This document shows, piece after piece, positions 46,490-58,917 of a DNA stretch of 64,000 bases (position 1 is the first letter of the stretch; each line of letters begins with the position of its first letter). The notes beneath the pieces were generated by a model. That model saw nothing but the letters and a program-made list of their open reading frames with translations, made no database searches and was not told the origin of the DNA. The DNA is from Irpex lacteus (Eukaryota; Basidiomycota; Agaricomycetes; Polyporales; Irpicaceae): assembly GCA_001986395.2 (NCBI GenBank), contig MQVO02000023.1, positions 1-64,000 of the forward strand. Direction: 5' to 3'. Both the position numbers and the translations under genes were made by a program.

Positions 46490-47810
46490 TGAATAGCCAG
46501 TCGCAGAGAATACTATCTTTTATTTTGGCGGCAGACTGGCTGAGTTGAAGTTGAATCTCGCCGGAATGAGTGGCTCGGAATCCAGAGCTTTACTTAATTC
46601 CGTCTCAGAGGTAGTTCAACATCCAGTGCCAATCACCGTCAGTCATTAATTTACGATCGGCGCGCATACTGGATCCAACTCTCACCAATTCCCAATCGGC
46701 TCTCCTAGTGCTTTCTCGCTCGTGCTTCGGGAGCCAGCATGCTCTCACGCTCGTGACGGACGGCTTCTTGCTTGCGAACTACCGCATCCAGCATCAGGAT
46801 TCCGTGACAATATTGCAAGACCTTTGCTATCAGTGCGTCTAACCTGACAATTCCCTAAAACGGCTCTTCGAAGTCCGGACAAAATTGGGCTTTTGGAAGC
46901 CGTAGGCTTCCCCGAGTCCGGATAAAATTGGACCTCGAGGGCCGTTACTAGTAGTAAGTAGTCTCGCTCCCGGACCCTCGACCGCCGCTGAGACAGGGAG
47001 ACAGGGGAGAGAAAAGTTGCCATAAATGGTAGTCTCATACCCAAAGACTTCAGGCAGCGCGAAGATTTCTTACCGTTTTGGGACAAGTCCGTGGCAAAAG
47101 AGAAACATGACCTGGGAGCCTGAATGACAACCTATCAAGCTATTAGGTCACGGCCTCCATTAGAAGATGTATAGGGAACGTACCCTTGGTCGTCGGGCGT
47201 CGAAATCCAGCGTCGAAAGTGCGGGAGAGGACGTGAGGGCTGGACGACAGAGTCGCGGGAATATAGAAGTCTCAACGGCTCAAACACCAGCGATTAGAAG
47301 GTGCATCGTAGCCCGTTTGGATGCAGCTAGAGTGCTGTTCTACATGCTTTCCTTTCTTGTTGAGAGTCGATTGCTAATGCCGTAACATACAATACAGACA
47401 ACGATAGCATTATCACGGCGTACGCTGGTCGTATCTACAGCTAAGACAAGATGAAGATAAATCAGCCTCGTATTTGAGACTAATAAGTCCGTCGTATCAC
47501 TTACCATGTCGAGAACACGGGTGAGTATGTGCTCGCCTAGGTGTGTGTTATTAGCAAAGTCAGCTACGCTCCAGTTGAATAAAGTTGACATACCTAGATA
47601 ATATTGAAAGTTGAAATATCTCTACATCGACATACGCGCTGCAGGAGTGGGAGACAGAGTGAGAGAGAAGGAAAGAGAAAGCCCAACATATCGAGACATA
47701 GTAGCGCCGCTTACCACTAGCGCCCAATACTCACGCGAGCACGTGGCTTCGACCGAGCTCTGCTCTCAGGCTGCGCGACTCTCCTTTCCTCCGCCCTTTC
47801 TTTCACCAAG
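46490..47810. other. Intergenic region, no gene seen
   Basis: Short open frames only. Near 46865-46935 the words AGTCCGGACAAAATTGG and AGTCCGGATAAAATTGG flank a small inverted segment. Similar GTCCGGACAAA words recur near 50790-50822. Confidence 0.4.
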
Positions 47811-47817
47811 TACCACC

Positions 47818-50130
47818 ATGTCCGAGTTTGACCTCAGTTTCCTCTCTAGTCCGAGCGCGGCTTTGGCCTCTGCTTCGAGTCCTTTCGAATGTGAATCGCG
47901 ATCCATGAGCCTCACATCGCGGTCCATGAGCCTCACATCACCAGAGACGGAGCACACGCAGCTCGATCCGTTAATGTTCCCGCTCGGCAACCCCAGATAG
48001 CTCGTTACGCGGTCTCGAAAGCGAACATGTCAGCTTCTTATTAGGATCCCGTGTGGGTGTGATTTGAATTCTCAAAAACTGATGTTGATTCTGCTGTTGT
48101 GCAGTCGGCCGCGTCGCCGAGCCCGAATCTCAATGCGACGACGCATATAAGCCATCAGATACTTCGCAACGCATCCCACAGTGCTTCGATCTCTGTCGCA
48201 ATCGCCCACCATGCGCTGTTATATCAGAAGTACCAAGCATTACAACAAACTCGGTGAGCTTCGTGATTATTATAGTGCATATACCTTAACTTGCACTCAC
48301 CACAGGGACACACATACAAAAATTCGTGAAACAATTCTACGGCTCGAGAAATAAGTGCAAGGTCTTGAAGGTCGCATCGAGAAAGCGCATACATCGACAG
48401 AGTCAAGTGTAAAGAGGTATGTAATTCATGAATCTACGTGCATTATACTCAGAACAGCGGCCATAGGTCTCAGGTGCAATCAGACAAAGCATCTAGCTTA
48501 ACTCCGGACAGCATATGTTTCCTCTTCTCGCAACTGGCAAGGATCGCCACAATAACCTACTCGTTCAAGCGAGAGTGGATGCCACTCTGATACCGTCCCA
48601 GTCACATTACAGAAGACGGGATAAAGCTCAAATGGCACGAGTTTGTCCAAGACGCGGACGGAGTGCCTATAACTGACGAGAGGCGCTCCGATATCAACAA
48701 TGTCTTAGAGCTCTGTTACGCTGAGCTTTTGATATGGTCTCGCATGCCGGGTGGCAGTTCCATAGAGCATTGGGAGCGCGATTCATATATGGGAGCATTC
48801 AATTATATTGTCGCTAACGTATACCCTTGATTCCCCGAGTTCCGTCTTGGCCATGGCGACTGGAAGCTCCAACAGTATCTTAAAAATCATCATCCGTCGT
48901 GGCTGAAGAACCGGAAAGGCGAGTTGGAACTCGACACAACAGCTCCAAACGACGAAGACCGCGAGAGCTCGGCTACGCCGGCGCTTGCCGCTGCATCGAA
49001 AGTTAGTGTAAGAGTTTTTCCCTCGCATGAGCTGATCCTTAGATTTCGTGCAACGACGTCCATAGGTTCAGCTACCCGGACCTTCGGCACAAACCAGTAC
49101 TGTCGGAAACTCACTCAATAAGGGTAAACGACGCGTAGACGAACCATCGTCGGCGAACGCTGGTGCTCCCAAACGCGCTAGGTTTGGTTCTCTGTAAGTA
49201 CTTGATTGCTCCGCGTCATACCCCACTACTAAAGCGACCGTTGATAGCAAAAAAAAGGTTGCTCAGACTATCTCGCCTCCAACTCGCCAGGGGGTACTGT
49301 GAAGACACGAAACCAATGCACCATCGGCCTTGGCTACTCATGCCGTTCGCAACGCTGCGCCATCGACGGTACGTTTTTGACAGTTTTAGATACATTACGA
49401 ACTCAACACGTTCAAACTCATCGAGGAACCCGCGGCCAGTTCCTCGACGAGTTCAGCCAGTACGGCTATGTCGGGAATCAGCCCATCTATGGCAGGGCCA
49501 ACGCAGGCAGCACCAGCTGCCACCCCACCCCCCTCCGGGTTCTCTCGACTCACCAGCTTCTCCATCTCATCATGTCCACCAGCAGCAACTACGGCCTCGG
49601 CTACAGCATCAGCCCCATCAGGTGACGCGCTGCCATCCTTGATTACAGAAAAGCCGGCAGACGGCTTGGATATACAAGCTACCAACCCCGCCATGACGAC
49701 TTCGTTCAATTGTCCGTTGAAGGCACTCGCCAGCATCAGACTCAGAGTCGCAGACGAGGAAAGTAGTATCGGCTGGCACCGCAGTAGCTCACACAGGTCT
49801 GGCCGCATGGGACGGTGGTGTCAGGGTCTCGCAGCAAATCGAAACAACGCCGTACGTGTATTCTCACACCTCAGCAGGTTACTCACTCTTTTACCACAGT
49901 CACAGTGCCGCTTGTGACGCAACAAGTAGCGCGACAACAGAGGTCAAGGCAACCACAGCAAAGTAAGTCGCAACATTATATTCATCACACAAGTAAGTCG
50001 AGCTCGGCGAAGGTCTTTGTGCAAGCAAAAATGGATGCGTGACAATCGCAACGGGTCCGGCAAGACTTTTCAGGAGCATTGGAAAGGTCACAAAGATGGT
50101 CCAGCATTCAAACCAGCCTTATCCTAGCCG
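47818..50130 (+). pseudogene. Decayed multi-exon gene of an agaricomycete-specific family
   Basis: It begins with a good context ACCACCATG (MSEFDLSFLSSPSAALASA). Splice-compatible exons follow: LNATTHISHQILRNASHSAS, RLEK*VQGLEGRIEKAHTST, ARIATITYSFKREWMPL* directly followed by YRPSHITEDGIKLKWHEFVQ, NNVLELCYAELLIWSRMPGG, YIVANVYP*FPEFRLGHGDW, LQQYLKNHHPSWLKNRKG, a Ser/Ala/Pro-rich tail (about 49470-49790), and a final segment resembling WMRDNRNGSGKTFQEHWKG. At least three in-frame stops (asterisks; about 48355, 48590 and 48830) interrupt otherwise continuous protein. The family has no known function. The reading is consistent with a recently inactivated gene. Confidence 0.5.
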
Positions 50131-50139
50131 AACACCTTG

Positions 50140-50840
50140 CTGATGTTATATGTAATAAACTTCCCACACAGGAATGGAACAATGTTGCGGCTACTGCGGT
50201 AGGTTTTTTTTTGGCTTGTTGCGACGGAATTGATATTAATTGTACTCCTCTTGCCAGAGACGGTGTGCTCTCAGGGGAGGGAAGCAATGTGGCCAACTTG
50301 CTCATGCGAAGGAATAAGCTACGTCGTCTCAAGGTATTAGGCTTCAATATAACGAACGGCGCAGTGGTCGATGGGCGTAAGCGAGGATGCGAGGACAGTA
50401 GAGTACAGTATATGGTGCACGAGAACGGACGCGATTCATTATGTAGACTGGAGTAGATTGTGGTATATTGCAATACAGTAAGATATGTTCGATACCAGTA
50501 GACGTAAGAAAATTTCGGTCATGCGCCCTAGTACTGGTGTTTACTGTCAACAAGCTGGCGGAGAAGAGAAAATTCGAAGTCAGTGGGTCCGGGTAGATCC
50601 TATTCTCACTGGGATGCTATGGATGTCAGCGGCAGACAGACGCGTCTACTACGAGACTTCAACGCTCAGACACAACCCAGAGGCCTCAGAATAGTAAGGA
50701 AAGTCGAAAACAGCGCGAAATGAGGCGTCTTGGGCGAATGCGGACGAAATTTGGAGCCTCTGTTTGAAGGCGTCCGGACAAGCGAAGCGGCCGAGCCAGC
50801 GCTGATGGAGTCCGGACAAAACAAAAGAGGCCTGTGTAAG
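50140..50840. other. No gene seen
   Basis: Low-quality open frames on both strands. GTCCGGACAAA-type words at 50790-50822 match those near 46870. Nothing else is recognised. Confidence 0.4.
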
Positions 50841-50869
50841 TATTGTCAGGGTTAACACGTGAATTTTGT

Positions 50870-51390
50870 GGCTCAGGGTTAGTGTTGCTCCGAGTTGAGT
50901 TGAGTCGAGTCGACCCAACTCGGAAAAACTTGAGATCACGAGTTGAACCGAGTCTGATCACGCCGAGCCTCGGATATTTCCTTGCATTTTTTGGGTATCG
51001 ACCTGTAGGCTTTGTCCACTCCGGATTTTGTGCACAGAGCTATTCATAATCAGTTTAAACTCTATCTACCTGGTATTCCGCAGGTGAAAGCTAGCTATAG
51101 CGTGGAGAATGCGTGCATATGCGTCCAAGGTGGTATTAAGTACACTGCCCGCGTGTTAGCGCCAGACATGGCAACGCGAACGGATAAATGGACTGACGTC
51201 AGGAACCGGATGCGAATGGGATCACAGGAAACCAATCAGAGGCTCGCTACGTAAGCCCATCAGCAACTCGCGAGTCAACTCGGGTTTGCCACTCGACTCG
51301 ACTCGTTTTCCGAGTTTTGCTAGGCGAACTCGCAAGTCGAGTTAACTCGTGAGTTGGACTCGACTCGAGGGTACCCCTCGCCAGCCTCGT
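50870..51390. mobile_element. Inverted-repeat-like element with ACTCG/CGAGT-rich ends
   Basis: The left end (50890-50975) has GAGTTGAGTCGAGTCGACCC and related words. The right end (51250-51370) has CGACTCGACTCGTTTTCCGAG and more copies in the opposite orientation. The middle is ordinary sequence. The architecture (short motif arrays near both ends) is like the large transposon, at about 0.5 kb, so it is probably a non-autonomous element. Termini not defined. Confidence 0.5.
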
Positions 51391-51399
51391 CCCTGTCCT

Positions 51400-52470
51400 C
51401 GTCCTTTCTAAACAGTGAGACGCGCCGATTGTATGCTCAAGTTCATGTACGCGGAGCTCAAGCAATTGTGCGATACCAAGTACACATCAATATCCTGGCG
51501 TTTAAGCAAAGCTCTGTAGATTGACAAGCTGTCAAATAATGAGGGACATCCGGGCTGATGAGGGTAACATAGGGAAACTGAAACTCGCAACGCATTCAGG
51601 GCCACGAATCACGTTCTCGCGGTGTAACTTTCAACGCGACGCGTCACTATATAAGGGGCCGAGCGTATATAACTGCACCAGCGGCATCCTCTCGCTCCCA
51701 TCCCCTTCCCCCAAAAGAGCTGCAGCTGCTGCAGTTCTACCTCTAGCTGCTAAGCCTGCCGCGCCTTGAGGTGTCGGCTCATGGGGCCCATCCCCCATTT
51801 CCATTCTTCTACTTCGAACCCAGTTCCCTTGCGGTGGCACGCCTTGAGGCTATCGGCGTACACCATGCTTGTGGGCTGAGGGAACTATGGCAGCACGCCT
51901 TGGGCTGTCCAATCTTTGTCGCCGTGCTATTCGCGCACTTCGGGTTTTGGACGATCGTCAGGCGGCAGTTAAACGTCACAAACTGGGGCCTCCCCGTTGC
52001 ACCTTAAGAACCACAGCGGCGGCGACCGTTGGACTCCTTCGACTTGTGAGTTGTTTGAGCTCAGTGGGCGCTCCAAGTGCTCACAATCTCTTCAGGGATT
52101 AAGTTCTGCAGGAAATGCGCGCTGTGTTCGCGCGCCCCGTTGTGTCGCTTTAGCCAGCATGCCATTAGATGGGAAGGATCCAAGTTTCACGTGCGCGGTA
52201 TGCGAGTCAGACTCAGAACCGTTGTCGCCTACGCAGGCACTCTCGCTTGTTGTAGGGCTCTCCATCCTGAGCATGTTCCCTGACCGGTCAGGACGGTCAA
52301 GGCCCTTTATATTTATTGTTACTGAAGAAGCGTTAGTGCTGTAGCACATGTACTCTATACAGGCGTACTTACTTGGGAGCGGAGCGAGCATCGATACAGT
52401 AACGCACGAGTTCTGGGTCTGGTAGTTTGGCCTCACTACAGCCTCGTATTGACGCAAATTCCATCAATAC
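51400..52470. other. No confident gene
   Basis: A possible promoter-like stretch (ACTATATAAGGGGC at 51646) precedes a short Pro/Ala/Ser-rich frame at 51680-51770. No family is recognised and no convincing gene model could be built. Confidence 0.35.
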
Positions 52471-52471
52471 T

Positions 52472-53142
52472 ATGGGGTGACGGGTTTTGCAAACGCGTTT
52501 GCAAAGTAGCGGCTGCGAACCGTGTAACTCGTCGTATACTTAGGCGATAGACGTAATTTTTGCACTGATGGATAGCCTAGGATCTATTCTACGATTTCCG
52601 GAGGACCTGGTATCCCGAAAATGATAAGGGCGATGAGAGAAACGTTTCTGGCGACGAGAGTGGAGGTTTTGCAAAACCTGTCGCGGTTCTCGTCACAGAT
52701 TGATGTCTCATGGTAACGAAAGTCACAGCGCTTCAGTGCTGTATGAAGCTGTCCGTGACGATGGGTAACGTCACTCCCATCCTCCGTTGGTCACGCATAT
52801 GAAAGACTATCGTCCATACATCCCCACAGCGACGCAATTTATTTTGTTTGAGTATGCACATGCAACGCTGATGATGCTACCGTTTACTTCTGAGAGTCTC
52901 AGGCCGACCGCTCTATAAGATCTCTCGGATCTCGCCAGATCCTCTCTCACTTCAGCTGCAAAATCTACCGGTAGTAGTCGGCTGGACGGAGAACAACACT
53001 AATAAATATAAAAACTGCATTGAAATAGACGTGAGAGTCATCTCTTTTCATGGCGCATTATACCGGTACGGAAGGGCTCATGTCGTGAATACAGGATAGC
53101 GATTTGCAAACTCTGTCGCGTTTGCAAAACCCGTCACCCCAT
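52472..53142. mobile_element. Non-autonomous TIR element with perfect 26-bp ends
   Basis: The first 26 bases (52472-52497, starting ATGGGGTGACGGGTTTTGCA) are the exact inverted complement of the last 26 (53117-53142). The 671-bp interior contains further TTTGCAAA-type words, such as GGTTTTGCAAAACCTGTCGC near 52667-52686, and no gene. The target-site duplication is not obvious. Perfect ends imply recent or selectively maintained mobility. Confidence 0.8.
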
Positions 53143-53149
53143 CAGTAGA

Positions 53150-54435
53150 GATCATCACTGACGTGCGACTGATCCGAAAGCGCGTTTACCACCGTTGTGA
53201 CCCTACTAGCTATTCAGCCAACACAGAACGTATAAAGCGTCGCGCAACAGCAATAGTAGGCGTCGCTTACCTTATATCCTGCATAGTCCGGGTCCGGGTG
53301 CTGGTCTATGGAGCAAATAGATGGTCGCACGGGCCCGGGTATTGGTGGCTTGTCCGTTCGCAAGTGGCTGCTATACAGTATGAGAGTAGAAAGCTATCCG
53401 AAACAACTAACCGCACAGCGATTGAAACATACCTGATAGCTAAGTTATCAAGCCGTGATGACTTGCATCCCCAAAGTCCGCATCTCTGGTGTGCGCAGTA
53501 ATCACACTACTAGTATGCTATCATTGGCAGTGCGCTCGATGTTCCAAAGTGATCAATATTGGCAGTGAAGCTGACAGACTCAGAGTTGCTTGTAGCTGAT
53601 GGGCGCATTCAAGTTGGGCTGCGTGCGTCAACAAACAAAGTACCTTGAAAGTCCTACAAGATCTTGGAAGCTGTTCACGCTCAACGCCAAAGTTGCTGCG
53701 TCTGACACTGGCAGTCCCCGACTCATTGTCAGCTCACGTGGAAGATGCTCCCAAACTCGACACGACGATTGCCGAAAGTATCTCACACACCACCCAACAG
53801 TTCTGGTAGGTGAGAATATCAATTCCGCACAAATGTCAAAGCACGATGCGTGGTCATCGGAGGCCGCCTTGCGAAAAGAAGGAAACACATTAGTAATTGC
53901 GCAGCTAGGAATAACTCAAGCGAACTCTACTTTTATGGGGAAATGGACACATATGGTGTGGCGCTAGATGATAAGACAAGGACAACCCAAGTCTCCAGTT
54001 AATGACCTGGCGGTGAGAGGGCTGCGCACATTAACCACAGCGCGTCATATTGACCTAAACTATCGCTTGAAATTGTTACGGTGCTTCCATTTCATCGTTG
54101 TCCCTTGGGTGTGCTACCAAAGCATGAAGCAATTTGACATGGACTAACCTGCACAGCGAACTGCCTGACTTCATGCTTCCGCGGATGTTGCACGAGTGGA
54201 GATAGCAAATTATAAAATTATAGAGCCTCGTGATGGGTAGGAGGGGGGGGGGGAGTAGCTGGTCATCGACTCCTCATAAGGTACAAAGCAGCGAAGACTA
54301 ACAAAAGATTCAACAAGATCTTGAGATGGAGAGCAGGTCAGGCTCAAATTGAAAGAGCTATTTCATGCACAGACTGACCATCATGATCGACCAGCTAGTT
54401 GCGGGCACATCGGACTCTACTTCGCCTGTTCAGGA
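53150..54435. other. No gene seen
   Basis: Several open frames of about 110-120 codons lack domains and protein-like composition. There is a run of G at 54243-54254. Nothing further is recognised. Confidence 0.4.
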
Positions 54436-54440
54436 ACAAG

Positions 54441-55783
54441 TCAATATAGCTGACAGGTTACGAATGCTTGTGGGGACCTTCCTTCCATACTCCACTTTCG
54501 AATGGAGCTCTCAGTAGCCGTTACGATGATCGAACGCCCTTCCTTCTTAAACTCATGGTGCTGAGCGATCGAGGCAGTCAACGTGGAGAAAATACAAGAG
54601 CAGAAGGCGTTGCACCTACGGCAAGTGCAAGGATTCTTTGACCGGTGGCTGAAGAACGCATTCGACTCAATTATAGCTGGGCCGACAGGAAAGTGATGAT
54701 GAAAGCTCACTGGAGTGTGCAAGCGCAAACGTTTCACTTGGCACGGAGCCCTCTTGTTTCACAGCCCAGCCCTGCGCGATACCACCACTGCAGGCTCCCA
54801 CAAGTACTCTCCCGCCGTGGATGAATGCTGTACAAGGATTGCTATCCTGGTAATCATGATCGAAAGACACCACATAGCTTCCGTATCCAGATCTGAGAGT
54901 GTAAATGTCAAACTTGAAGGGTTGTGCCACCACCAGGATTTCAGAAGAGTCACAGTAGTTGATAGTGCCTCTGAAACCAAAATTCATGTAAGAATAGGCA
55001 TTGCGAAAGCCAACATAATGAACGCACATTGAGGTTTGAAAAGGTATGATTTGACGCAACACAGTACTGCTCTTGGGCTCCCATAGCCTAGACAGCTACT
55101 ATCAGCCTTGGGATGATATCTTTGCATTAATAGGACTTACTGCACGCCGTACTCCGTATAACCGATCAATAGATGGTCCGATTTCACCCAGTGCATTCCC
55201 GTGATCTTGATGGAGTCCTTCCCACGTCGCCCGTCGTAAGGCCATGGCCAGACGAGGTGGCTATAGTTGCTCCACCTCTCTACTACGGCGTAAGCAAGAA
55301 CGAATTGTCCATAAAAACGAAGGTGTCTTACTTTCTCTCAGGCACCAGATAAGCGTGGTGGGTCCAGCTCCTGCGGCGAGAAACATTCCTCCCGTGCTTG
55401 TCGCGAAGTGCGACGCGTGATACCCCTCAATCTGAATCACTTGCACCAATATGCTTTTCTATCATGAGAGATATAGTACGAACTATGAGGATGCTAGGGA
55501 TAATGTTGGGCCTTACCTCCGGTTTTTGAAGCCAAAGATTCATCAAGGAGCCATCCTCATAAGCACAAACGAGTACGTCGTTGTCCCAGTTTATTCCGAC
55601 GCTCTTCTCAGGGTAGAATAAACGTGCGAGCAGACTTCCAGACATAGCACAAAGAATGTAGATGCATTCCGAGCCACGTGCGGCAAGCCACGCCCCATCC
55701 ACACTGATAGCCAGGTCACACAGCCCAACCAGGGAGAGCTGCTTTGATTTGGTATTCCATTCAGAGAGGTATTGTTCGGCCAT
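54441..55783 (-). CDS. Degenerate WD40-repeat-like protein
   Basis: ATG 55781-55783 (MAEQYLSEWNTKSKQLSL). Exons: LCDLAISVDGAWLAARGSEC and WDNDVLVCAYEDGSLMNLWL; after GAG|GTAAGG, IQIEGYHASHFATSTGGMF and PTTLIWCLRE; then WSNYSHLVWPWPYDGRRG and ITGMHWVKSDHLLIGYTEYG; then LWEPKSSTVL, NYCDSSEILVVAQPFKFDIY and SFDHDYQDSNPCTAFIHGGR with LVGACSGGIAQGW; last, EGRSIIVTATESSIRKWSME. The spaced G-S/W-D-like blades and the FDVY and VLVGAC motifs match agaricomycete WD40-like proteins with weak repeats. About 350-400 residues. Five introns are assumed. The last exon junction (near 54690-54590) is uncertain: the frame could instead stop at 54667. Scaffold role presumed from the fold only. Confidence 0.6.
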
Positions 55784-57200
55784 GTGTGTTGGCGTTGGCG
55801 TCGTAGCTTGTCGTCTCGGAAATAGAATCGTGAGGTGCCAGCGCAAACGACCTCATGCTTAACCAGCGCTTGGGCGCGGCGTCCCTCGGATCAGAATTGA
55901 TAGGTCACAGTCACACGTGGTGGCTTGGAGTTGGTTGCCAGCTGCAGAAGTTCCTTGAAGGAGATGAGCGGCCGGCCATCATGCATCATGATGCATGACA
56001 AGGGTTGCCGATGTCTCCTAATACAGCGCAGTACAATTTACTGACTTTTTATCCATGCCCAGCTGCACACATCCAACATCATTTCCTCTCGCCCGGCGAT
56101 GCCAATAGGACAGCTTGGAAGTTAGCTATGATGGCACAGGTAAGCATCCACTTCTCTCGATATCACGGAGGTCACTTACTTGAGGCTTACGGCTTGGTCT
56201 GTCTGCCCGCTTCCAACCACTATGACTCTATGATCGACAGTTACGTTGTTCTCGTCCCGCAGCGGTTTTGCTGTCCGGCGAGCGAGGTCCGGCTGTCTAG
56301 TTGATGTGCTTGACATGACAGCTAAAACCAGAACGTTAGGCCACATTTTGTCGTACATACACAGAGCGGATCACCAAAGACCTCCGGCCGCTGGGCCAGG
56401 ATCGAGCTTGAGCGAATGGGACGCGTCGATGTCTCTGCCGCCATCATCCCGCCAAGTCCGCCTATGTGTAAATTGATGGCAAGTGGCCTAATGTTCTGGT
56501 TTTAGCTGGAATCTTTGGATAGTAAGTTGTTCGGAAGCTCGCGCCTCCCTTGATGTCTTTGGTGGACACCTAGGGCTTATGATCGGATCTGGCTGGCAAG
56601 TCTTAAGAAGGTCGCCTAAGCGTTGTTACAGAAAAAAGGAACAGGACTCCCTGGCCCTTAGATAATGACAAAATGCCTCTTATTATCCTACATTGACCAA
56701 GAAAGACTTTGTAATTGAGTCGGAACACCAGAATCATAGGTCGTGTGCAGTCAAGGTAGGTAAGAGCTGCTAATTTTCCTTGTTGCTGGTCAAGGCACCC
56801 ACAGGGACGGCCCTCGGCCGCTTCTCACAGCCAGATTCAGAACGATAGGCCCACTTCGCTGAAACACGCATCCGGCTCTCTTCTCGCCCTCCCTAGCGAA
56901 TAGTAGCCAGCCAGAGATCACAATTCCCCACCTCTGCCTCTATCGTTCTGAATTCCGCCGCAATGACGCGCCTGCATGTCTAGATTGGATCTCTACCAGG
57001 TCAGAAATCGCTTGGTCGGACCTCGTTTGTTCGAGACATCGCCAAGACACGGAACTGACACATTTTACAGAAGTGCACCAGGCATCCCTATTCTCCCCTA
57101 TAACACGTAAAGCTGTACCGCCTCGGCTTTCGCCGGGTCGTGTCTTTAAAGCCCTCCCCAGCAGTCTTCGCTTGTTAACCAAACCCCTAGCTTCACTTGG
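55784..57200. other. Intergenic region with MITE copy C
   Basis: No gene is seen. Contains the deleted MITE copy at 56835-56953 and short open frames without support. Confidence 0.4.
56835..56953. mobile_element. MITE copy C (internal deletion)
   Basis: The ends are ATTCAGAACGATAG and its inverted complement CTATCGTTCTGAAT. The 119-bp interior shares GAAACACGCATCCGGCTCTC and TTCTCGCCCTCCCTAG with copy A but lacks about 80 bp. Confidence 0.7.
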
Positions 57201-57201
57201 C

Positions 57202-58908
57202 ATGGCCCACGACCATAGCCTTATAGCTCAGCCCAATGGTATGTGGGGGCCTTGCTGCTATTTCGACCTATAGAATGATCTCATGTTGCATTTCCAGACT
57301 CTGACTGTAGTGTAGACTACAAGCGTCAAACCAATGACTCCGGCGCGAGCGAGGAGACTTCTCGCCCTGGCTCTTTGTTTGGTCAAGACACTCTTTTGAA
57401 TTCCGTCCTTTTTCATTCCGGGTCCGCTCGTCCTCTTCTTAATTCTTCCACATATACCCTCTCCGCTCTAGACAACTCCCTTACCATGGAACTCACACCC
57501 TCTTTTCATGAAGAACCAAGCGCCATATGTGAGTATAATGCGCCTGAGTCACTGTAAGCACTCTGAATCCGACTGGAACTTTCACAGATGGAGAGGCAGG
57601 GAGAGACACGCTTGCGGAAAGCGTTGACCGTCGGTGTTTAGCTGTCACAAGTAAGCATCCGGCATGTTTTTCATTTGAAGTGAGCTGACAATATTATGCA
57701 CTAGCCACCGTTCTCATACAATCGGCTGACCTTCTTCTCGGAGTCACCAAGACGCTGTACAGCCTGTTCAGATGGCCGATGGCACTCTGTCTAGCATGGC
57801 TAGTCGCAAACATCCTCATCTTCTCAAAGATACGTCGGAGTATTGACACACCTCTCTCGCCGTTCGAAATCGTATGCGAGCTCCCCATTACATCCTCCTA
57901 TTGGAGTGGTTGGCCGTGCAATTCACCTCGCTCATTGCGTGTTGTGGTGGGCGTTGTAGACTTTCATCGACTCTCTGAAGCGGAAGGTGACTTCCTTCAA
58001 AACCTGCTTGAGGAATCAATAGGGATTTCCGAGGTGGTTTGGGACCTTTGGAGGTCGGATATCACCATAGGAGACCTTATGAGCCATGCGCACAGGAGTA
58101 GCCTCAAACCTAATGATCCTTTGCTAGACACTCTACATGACTTGCAGCATCAAATCCGAGACTCTATGATTACCCTTCGAGCTGTCCAGGCGTCCATTAA
58201 CATATCGGTGAAAAGGTAAGCAAGCATGTTCTGTGTTTTCTCAAGATGTGCTGAAGCATAGCTATCAGTACCATGGCCGCCAATGACTATACTCTGCATA
58301 CCCTGAAACATCTTGCTCCATCTTGGCTTTCTTTTGTCTTTCCCGCGCTACATTTTCGTGCGGCGGTGCTATTTCAGCATGGCTTTGATCACTCAATCGA
58401 CGCCTTAATTAACGGGACAACTCAGATCCTGGCTCACTGCCGGATCTCGCTGGATAGTCTGGAATCCATCACTGATAGTCTCTCCGTCGCCCACGCTCTC
58501 ACCTCCCGCGAGGACGTCATGCCCGTCGAGGAACATGATCACACACTGCGTCCTTTTTGGACGGCGCCTGGAGATAACAGGGACCGTCTGCGGGCGTTAG
58601 GTCAGCAGCTGAGTTTTCTGAAGGGAATGGTGAACCATCGTGCAAAGGCCCTCAGACACATCCAATGGATCATGGACGGTGTGCTGGATATCCGGGTCAA
58701 GGTCTCGCTGATTCAAGCTCAACTCGCGGAAGTGGATCGATCTGCGTTTGGCGAGATGGCTCAGGATATAGAGGTGCAACTCTACAGCATATCTGAAGCA
58801 ATAACACGAGTATCCGAGTGCATGGAGGACACGCGCAAGAAGAAACAAAGGCTGGAGGCGAACGCAGGGCTGGAGTGGGGTCGCGGTGATACCGAAGTTA
58901 CTTTATAA
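57202..58908 (+). CDS. Hypothetical single-pass membrane protein, agaricomycete type
   Basis: ATG 57202 (MAHDHSLIAQPN), then donor G|GTATGT and acceptor TTCCAG to DSDCSVDYKRQTNDSGAS; the frame continues LTMELTPSFHEEPSAI, Y|GEAGRDTLAESVDRRCLAV, TTVLIQSADLLLGVTKTLYS and, after the last intron (58217-58268), MAANDYTLHTLKHLAPSWLS to TAA 58906-58908. Five exons join without any disruption to about 450 residues. One clear hydrophobic segment, MALCLAWLVANILIFSKI (57778-57831), is followed by a long helical region with heptad character (ILAHCRISLDSLESITDSL; VSLIQAQLAEVDRSAFGEM), probably a coiled coil. The acidic N-terminus would be on one side of the membrane and the helical part on the other. No known domain. 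Such proteins are frequent in mushroom genomes. Confidence 0.75.
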
Positions 58909-58917
58909 TAGTCAATT

